Below, one piece after another: positions 5,489-5,841 of a stretch of DNA of 5,841 nt. How positions within the stretch are numbered: position 1 is the first letter of the stretch; each line of letters opens with the position of its first letter. The notes beneath the pieces were generated by a model. That model was not told the origin of the DNA. It did not search any database and saw nothing but the letters and a program-made list of their open reading frames with translations. The stretch covers positions 1 to 5,841 of the forward strand of contig JABMML010000142.1 in NCBI GenBank assembly GCA_013205585.1, in the 5' to 3' direction. The position numbers were made by a program, and so were the translations under genes. This DNA comes from Chitinophagaceae bacterium. Lineage in GTDB: Bacteria; Bacteroidota; Bacteroidia; Chitinophagales; Chitinophagaceae.

Positions 5489-5841
5489 CTACTTTTTATC
5501 TTTTAATAATCTAGAGAGGTCTTGCTTTAGCTGTTCTATTTCAAAAGTTTTTAAGCCGTCGTATATTTTGCCGCGTACTTTTCCTTCTCTATCAATTAGC
5601 GCAAAAAACTGAGTATGAATAAATTGATCCTCTATCTTTTCAACATTGTTTTTAGGATCATCTAATAAATAAGAGCCACGCGCCATTAAATATAAGCTAT
5701 CCTTTCTGCCCGTTAAAAAAATCCAATTTTTAGTGTCTACGCCTAAAGAATCGGCATATCTTTTAAGTACTGGAACCGAGTCTGTGTCTGGATTACAGGT
5801 ATGTGATACAATTTGAAAATCGGGATCGGTTTTATAAATAC
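5489..5841 (-). CDS. SCO1/SenC family copper/redox protein (partial, N-terminus outside window)
   Basis: C-terminal 116 residues of a thioredoxin-fold SCO protein. The frame is open to the window edge, so the gene continues beyond 5841; the ATG at 5686 is internal because family motifs precede it. Visible residues 10-28 read IVSHTCNPDTDSVPVLKRY, the SCO counterpart of the VSFTVDPERDTPEVL strand. WIFLTG (39-44) follows, then FIHTQFFALIDREGKVRG (73-90), in which His75 is the conserved copper-ligand His, and the terminal YDG (92-94). The CxxxC copper/redox motif and the membrane anchor or signal expected for this family would be upstream of the window. SCO proteins load copper into the CuA centre of cytochrome c oxidase or act in periplasmic thiol redox. 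Which applies here cannot be judged without the missing part. Cys15 within VSHTC is an additional cysteine where many homologues have Val. The gene is probably transcribed with the SDR gene that begins 3 bp after its TAG. Confidence 0.9.
   Translation of the reverse strand, partial: IYKTDPDFQIVSHTCNPDTDSVPVLKRYADSLGVDTKNWIFLTGRKDSLYLMARGSYLLDDPKNNVEKIEDQFIHTQFFALIDREGKVRGKIYDGLKTFEIEQLKQDLSRLLKDKK

Noticed and set aside
5489..5686. Stand-alone 65-residue protein starting at 5686
   Set aside because: In-frame SCO-family sequence (VSHTCNPDTDSV, WIFLTG) continues upstream to the window edge, so it is the tail of a larger gene.
1..5841. CRISPR array, transposon, phage, toxin-antitoxin or defence system
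   Set aside because: No regularly spaced repeats, transposase, integrase or terminal repeats were seen, and every substantial frame belongs to a common metabolic or translation family.

Overview
The window looks like ordinary chromosomal DNA from an AT-rich member of the Bacteroidota, most likely a Chitinophagaceae-type organism. This rests on -7 promoter elements of the Bacteroidota form TAnnTTTG upstream of lysS and the lpxD-like gene, on weak or missing Shine-Dalgarno sequences, and on the style of the proteins (an AbgB-like amidohydrolase, an S4-less RluE, a SCO protein with a VSHT motif). The genus is inferred from recognition only and was not checked by a search.

Layout. Positions 1-843 (+) hold the C-terminal part of an M20-family amidohydrolase, whose N-terminus lies outside the window. 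A perfect 14-bp hairpin (881-910) separates it from lysS, which converges from the other strand (959-2479, -). Upstream of lysS on the same strand is a 23S rRNA pseudouridine synthase of the RluE type (2522-3190, -) that has no ATG anywhere near its start. A 350-bp AT-rich divergent intergenic region (3191-3540) follows. It contains promoter-like elements for both flanking genes, one exact DnaA-box sequence, a tandem CACAATTG pair, a strong imperfect dyad and an 11-bp-spaced direct repeat. On its other side is a solitary lpxD-type acyltransferase (3541-4491, +). It converges, with only 16 bp between stop codons, on a two-gene minus-strand unit: a SCO1/SenC copper protein (partial, 5489-5841) followed 3 bp later by an extended SDR/NAD-dependent epimerase (4508-5485).

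How the genes fit together. lysS and rluE both serve translation (tRNA charging and rRNA modification) and are codirectional, but lysS has its own promoter overlapping the rluE end. The lpxD-like gene belongs to lipid A or envelope acylation and stands outside the usual lpx cluster as far as this window shows. The SCO and SDR genes are probably cotranscribed. SCO proteins assist copper delivery to cytochrome oxidase or thiol redox in the periplasm, but no functional link to the SDR can be read from sequence.

I found no CRISPR array, tRNA, rRNA, insertion sequence, prophage or defence locus, and no convincing undescribed system. The points most worth a second look are the structured intergenic region 3191-3540, the solitary lpxD homologue with a G8 tract in its coding sequence, and the start-site problems of rluE and lysS.
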